DNA from: Thalassotalea sp. Sam97
Lineage (GTDB): Bacteria; Pseudomonadota; Gammaproteobacteria; Enterobacterales; Alteromonadaceae
Direction of reading: 5' to 3'
Assembly: GCF_041379765.1 (NCBI RefSeq)
Contig: NZ_CP166919.1
Span: 2,108,001-2,172,000, forward strand
DNA length: 64,000 nt
Positions 60,832 to 64,000 of the stretch are shown here, piece after piece (position 1 is the stretch's first letter; every line of letters begins with the position of its first letter). The position numbers and the translations under genes were made by a program. Below the pieces are notes generated by a model. The model saw only the letters and a program-made list of their open reading frames with translations, did no database searches and was not told the DNA's origin.

Positions 60832-63102
60832 ATGAACAATAACCTTTTTGTCACCAAACGTAATGGTGAAAAAGAGCCAATCGATTTAGAAAAAATTCAT
60901 AAAGTCATCGCGTGGGCATCGGAGGGACTCGACTCGGTATCGGTGTCACAAGTCGAGATCAAATCTCACATTCAGTTTTATGATGGCATTAAAACCGAAG
61001 ATATTCATGAGACGATCATTAAATCAGCAGCCGACTTAATTTCGGAAGAAACCCCAGATTATCAATATTTGGCGGCACGTCTTGCGATCTTCCATTTACG
61101 CAAAAAAGCGTTTGGTCAATATGAACCACCGGCCTTGTACGCACACGTACAAAAAATGGTTGAGCTGGGCAAATATGATCAGCACTTGCTGGAAGATTAC
61201 AATGCCGACGAATTTGCGCAAATGGACGCCTTTATCGATCACGATCGCGACAAAAACTTCAGTTATGCTGCGGTAAAACAGCTTGAAGGTAAGTATTTAG
61301 TTCAAAATCGCGTATCAGGTGAGATTTACGAAAGTGCTCAATTTCTTTATGTGCTAGTTGCGGCATGTTTATTCGCAAAATACGATAAAGCGTCACGTAT
61401 GGATTATGTGCGCAACTTCTATGATGCGATTTCGACCTTTAAGATTTCACTGCCGACGCCAATTATGGCGGGGGTTCGTACGCCAACTCGTCAATTTTCA
61501 TCATGCGTATTGATTGAAACAGGCGATAGCTTAGACTCAATTAACGCCACATCAAGCGCTATTGTAAAATATGTCTCGCAACGTGCCGGTATTGGTATTA
61601 ACGCAGGTCGTATTCGCGCTCTTGGTAGCCCTATTCGCGATGGTGAAGCATTCCATACCGGATGTATTCCATTTTACAAACACTTCCAAACGGCGGTTAA
61701 AAGCTGTTCGCAAGGTGGTGTACGTGGCGGTGCCGCGACCTTATTCTACCCGCTTTGGCATTTAGAAGTTGAAAGCTTATTGGTGCTAAAGAACAACCGT
61801 GGTGTTGAAGAAAACCGTGTTCGCCACTTAGATTACGGCGTGCAATTTAACAAGACCATGTACCAACGTCTGATCAAAGGTGACTACATCACCTTATTCA
61901 GCCCGTCTGACGTACCGGGTTTATACGATGCATTTTTCGAAGATCAAGCGCTATTCGAAAAACTGTACGTGCAATATGAAAACGACAACAGCATCCGTAA
62001 AAAGCGTATTAAAGCAATCGAGTTATTTACTCTATTTGCCCAAGAGCGTGCATCAACAGGTCGTATTTATCTACAAAATGTTGACCACTGTAATACCCAC
62101 AGTCCGTTTGATCCAAAAGTGGCGCCGGTTCGTCAATCAAACTTATGTTTAGAGATTGCGCTACCAACCAAGCCACTGAATAACGTTAACGATCCGGATG
62201 GTGAAATTGCCCTATGTACGTTATCAGCATTTAACTTAGGTAAAATAGACTCTCTTGATGAGCTTGAAGGGCTTGCAGATATTGCTGTACGCGCTCTAGA
62301 TAGCCTATTAGACTATCAAGATTACCCGGTCCCTGCTGCCCATAACGCGACCATGGGTCGTCGTACATTAGGTATTGGTGTGATCAACTACGCGTACTAT
62401 TTAGCGAAGAACGGCGTATTCTACTCAAACGGCAGTGCCAATAACTTAACGCACCGTACGTTTGAAGCCATTCAATATTATTTGTTAAAAGCCTCAAACA
62501 CCTTGGCAAAAGAACAAGGTGCGTGCCCACTCTTTAACGAAACCAAGCTAGCGCAAGGCATTTTGCCGGTGGATACCTACAAAAAAGATGTCGACAACAT
62601 TTGCAGTCAAGACTTATTGCTTGATTGGGACACGTTGCGTGAAGACATCAAAAAGTATGGTGTACGTAACTCTACTGTATCAGCCTTGATGCCATCAGAG
62701 ACCTCGTCACAGATCTCTAATGCAACCAACGGTATTGAGCCACCACGTGGTTTAATTTCGATTAAAGCGAGTAAAGATGGTGTATTAAAGCAAGTGGTAC
62801 CTGAGTACGAGCGCTTAAAACACGATTACGAGTTATTGTGGAATATCCCAGATAACACGGGTTACTTAGAGCTTGTGGCGATTATGCAGAAGTTTGTTGA
62901 CCAAACCATCTCGGCCAACACCAACTACGATCCAAGTAAATTTGAAAATGGCAAAGTGCCAGTAAAACAAATTTTAAAAGATATTCTGTTAGCGTATAAG
63001 CTTGGCGTAAAAACCATGTACTATCACAACACCCGTGACGGTGCGAGCGACAGCCAAAACGACGTCGATGACGGCTGTGAAGGTGGCGCGTGTAAGATAT
63101 AG
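60832..63102 (+). CDS. nrdA: Class Ia ribonucleoside-diphosphate reductase alpha subunit NrdA
   Basis: A 756-aa catalytic subunit making deoxynucleotides. The start at 60832 (AGG about 9 nt upstream) gives MNNNLFVTKRNGE, matching E. coli NrdA; the frame open from 60745 adds 29 non-homologous residues. The ATP-cone domain is N-terminal. The active-site cysteines are in FSSCVLIE, SNLCLEIALP and ALCTLSAFN, and the C-terminal redox pair is in DGCEGGACKI. Very high similarity to the family throughout. nrdB does not follow: a terminator comes next, then convergent glpK. Confidence 0.96.
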   Translation: MNNNLFVTKRNGEKEPIDLEKIHKVIAWASEGLDSVSVSQVEIKSHIQFYDGIKTEDIHETIIKSAADLISEETPDYQYLAARLAIFHLRKKAFGQYEPPALYAHVQKMVELGKYDQHLLEDYNADEFAQMDAFIDHDRDKNFSYAAVKQLEGKYLVQNRVSGEIYESAQFLYVLVAACLFAKYDKASRMDYVRNFYDAISTFKISLPTPIMAGVRTPTRQFSSCVLIETGDSLDSINATSSAIVKYVSQRAGIGINAGRIRALGSPIRDGEAFHTGCIPFYKHFQTAVKSCSQGGVRGGAATLFYPLWHLEVESLLVLKNNRGVEENRVRHLDYGVQFNKTMYQRLIKGDYITLFSPSDVPGLYDAFFEDQALFEKLYVQYENDNSIRKKRIKAIELFTLFAQERASTGRIYLQNVDHCNTHSPFDPKVAPVRQSNLCLEIALPTKPLNNVNDPDGEIALCTLSAFNLGKIDSLDELEGLADIAVRALDSLLDYQDYPVPAAHNATMGRRTLGIGVINYAYYLAKNGVFYSNGSANNLTHRTFEAIQYYLLKASNTLAKEQGACPLFNETKLAQGILPVDTYKKDVDNICSQDLLLDWDTLREDIKKYGVRNSTVSALMPSETSSQISNATNGIEPPRGLISIKASKDGVLKQVVPEYERLKHDYELLWNIPDNTGYLELVAIMQKFVDQTISANTNYDPSKFENGKVPVKQILKDILLAYKLGVKTMYYHNTRDGASDSQNDVDDGCEGGACKI

Positions 63103-63171
63103 GTTGTGTGCTTAAGGTAAAATATCACTTTGGTGGGTAACTTTACGTAAACCTATATAAAACAAAGAATT

Positions 63172-63200
63172 AAGGGAAGTGTTTAACACTTCCCTTTTTT
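63172..63200 (+). terminator. Intrinsic terminator after nrdA
   Basis: AAGGGAAGTG (63172-63181) pairs with CACTTCCCTT (63187-63196) with a TTTAA loop, and the T-run extends to 63200. It lies 70 bp after the nrdA stop and before the convergent glpK end. Confidence 0.87.
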
Positions 63201-63219
63201 GTATGTGTCACCAGGATGA

Positions 63220-64000
63220 CTATGTTGTAATAACTTTGCTGACCGCATCAAGCCATCCATTGTATAGCGTCGTTCTTAGCTCATCATCCATATTCGGCAT
63301 GACTTGCATATTGGTTTGCCATAACTGCTGAATGTGCTCTAGCGACTCAAATACGCCCGCTTGAAGGCCGGCTAAATAAGCTACACCAAGAGCGGATGTT
63401 TCTATCGTGTGTGGCCTATCGATATCAACGGCTAAAATATCTGAGAGAAATTGGTTAAACCAATTGTTATCGGCCATGCCACCATCAACGCGCATCGTAT
63501 GAATATCAATGCCATCTTTCGCTACGGCCAACATTAAGTCTTTTGTTTGGTACCCGACCGACTGAATGCTAGCGCAAACAATTTCATTTATGCCCGTTGC
63601 TCGGGTGAGCCCTAAAATCGCCCCTCTGGCATCTGGATCCCAGTATGGCGCCCCAAGTCCGGTAAATGCCGGCACAAAATAGACACCATGCTCATTATGA
63701 GCAAGGTCGGCAAGCTGCTCTGTATCTGCCGCGTTTTCAAATAGCTTTAAATTATCACGCATCCATTGCACCGCAGCGCCAGCAATAAAAATGCTCCCTT
63801 CTAGCGCATACGTCGCCTTACCGTTCAACTGATAACCAATGGTAGTCAGTAACCGATTACTTGACGCCAACGCGCGTTCACCGGTATTAACCATTAAAAA
63901 GCAACCGGTGCCATAGGTGCTTTTTGCCATCCCCTTGGCGAAGCAGGTTTGGCCAAACATTGCTGCTTGCTGATCCCCGGCAATGCCCTGAATGGCAATT
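63220..64000 (-). CDS. glpK: Glycerol kinase GlpK (C-terminal part, cut by window edge)
   Basis: The frame is open to the right edge: residues upstream of the internal Met at 63960 read IAIQGIAGDQQAAMFGQ, the conserved FGGY-kinase motif, so the gene continues beyond 64000. About 260 C-terminal residues are visible, including KSTYGTGCFLMVNTG, ALEGSIFIAGAAVQWMRD, GLGAPYWDPDARGAILGLTR and the ATP-binding DGGMADNNWFNQFLSDIL. It phosphorylates glycerol to glycerol-3-phosphate in the cytoplasm. It is convergent with nrdA. Confidence 0.93.
   Translation of the reverse strand, partial: IAIQGIAGDQQAAMFGQTCFAKGMAKSTYGTGCFLMVNTGERALASSNRLLTTIGYQLNGKATYALEGSIFIAGAAVQWMRDNLKLFENAADTEQLADLAHNEHGVYFVPAFTGLGAPYWDPDARGAILGLTRATGINEIVCASIQSVGYQTKDLMLAVAKDGIDIHTMRVDGGMADNNWFNQFLSDILAVDIDRPHTIETSALGVAYLAGLQAGVFESLEHIQQLWQTNMQVMPNMDDELRTTLYNGWLDAVSKVITT

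Overview
The window looks like chromosome from a marine gammaproteobacterium of the order Alteromonadales, most likely a Colwelliaceae member such as Thalassotalea. That placement is inferred from gene content and order: comEC-msbA, lolCDE, mfd-csiV, yggL-trmB beside mutY-yggX, ubiG-nrdA, many TonB-dependent receptors and an NhaD antiporter. No rRNA, tRNA, CRISPR array, prophage or complete insertion sequence was found.

Layout. 1-19.3 kb is conserved core: msbA and comEC, a DUF2062 protein, the lipoprotein-release complex lolC-lolD-lolE, mfd with csiV, a DUF1244 protein, rsuA, a gamma carbonic anhydrase, yggL-trmB, and mutY-yggX. 19.4-30.6 kb is one gene for a 3,737-residue lipoprotein made of about 40 tandem 87-residue Ig-like repeats; the central 16 form eight copies of a two-repeat (522 bp) unit. 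31.3-39.4 kb is a probable cyanophycin or peptide utilisation locus: secreted cyanophycinase-like peptidase, TonB-dependent receptor, YfcC-type permease and isoaspartyl dipeptidase. 40.1-46.6 kb holds a deacetylase-fold gene and an apparent operon of TonB receptor, exported amidohydrolase and TPR-sulfotransferase. 47.1-51.1 kb holds nhaD, a DUF3293 gene and an alcohol dehydrogenase. 50.9-56.4 kb is an operon (RND/MMPL exporter, LolA-like protein, outer-membrane barrel, DUF2892 protein) divergent from a BigR/SqrR-like ArsR regulator with palindromic operators. 56.5-59.2 kb holds a frameshifted LysR gene, a pirin and a metallo-beta-lactamase-fold protein lacking several ligands. 59.4-64 kb holds ubiG, nrdA (with NrdR-like boxes and no nrdB after it) and the 3' part of glpK.

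The most striking unexplained structure is a family of six small intergenic units at about 31.1, 39.5, 39.7, 40.0, 48.5 and 50.8 kb, three of them in tandem. Each has a two-part upstream box (TTTACA-like, then GTTAACGG-like, 10 bp apart) at a fixed distance from a sigma70-like -10. A 66-71 nt predicted transcript then starts at GTTAAC, carries a pyrimidine-rich anti-Shine-Dalgarno-like core (UUUUCYUCCCUGAAA in most copies) and ends in a strong intrinsic terminator. They look like a co-regulated paralogous small-RNA family that I do not recognise. Two 265-bp inverted-repeat (MITE-like) elements with matching ends lie in the same accessory region.
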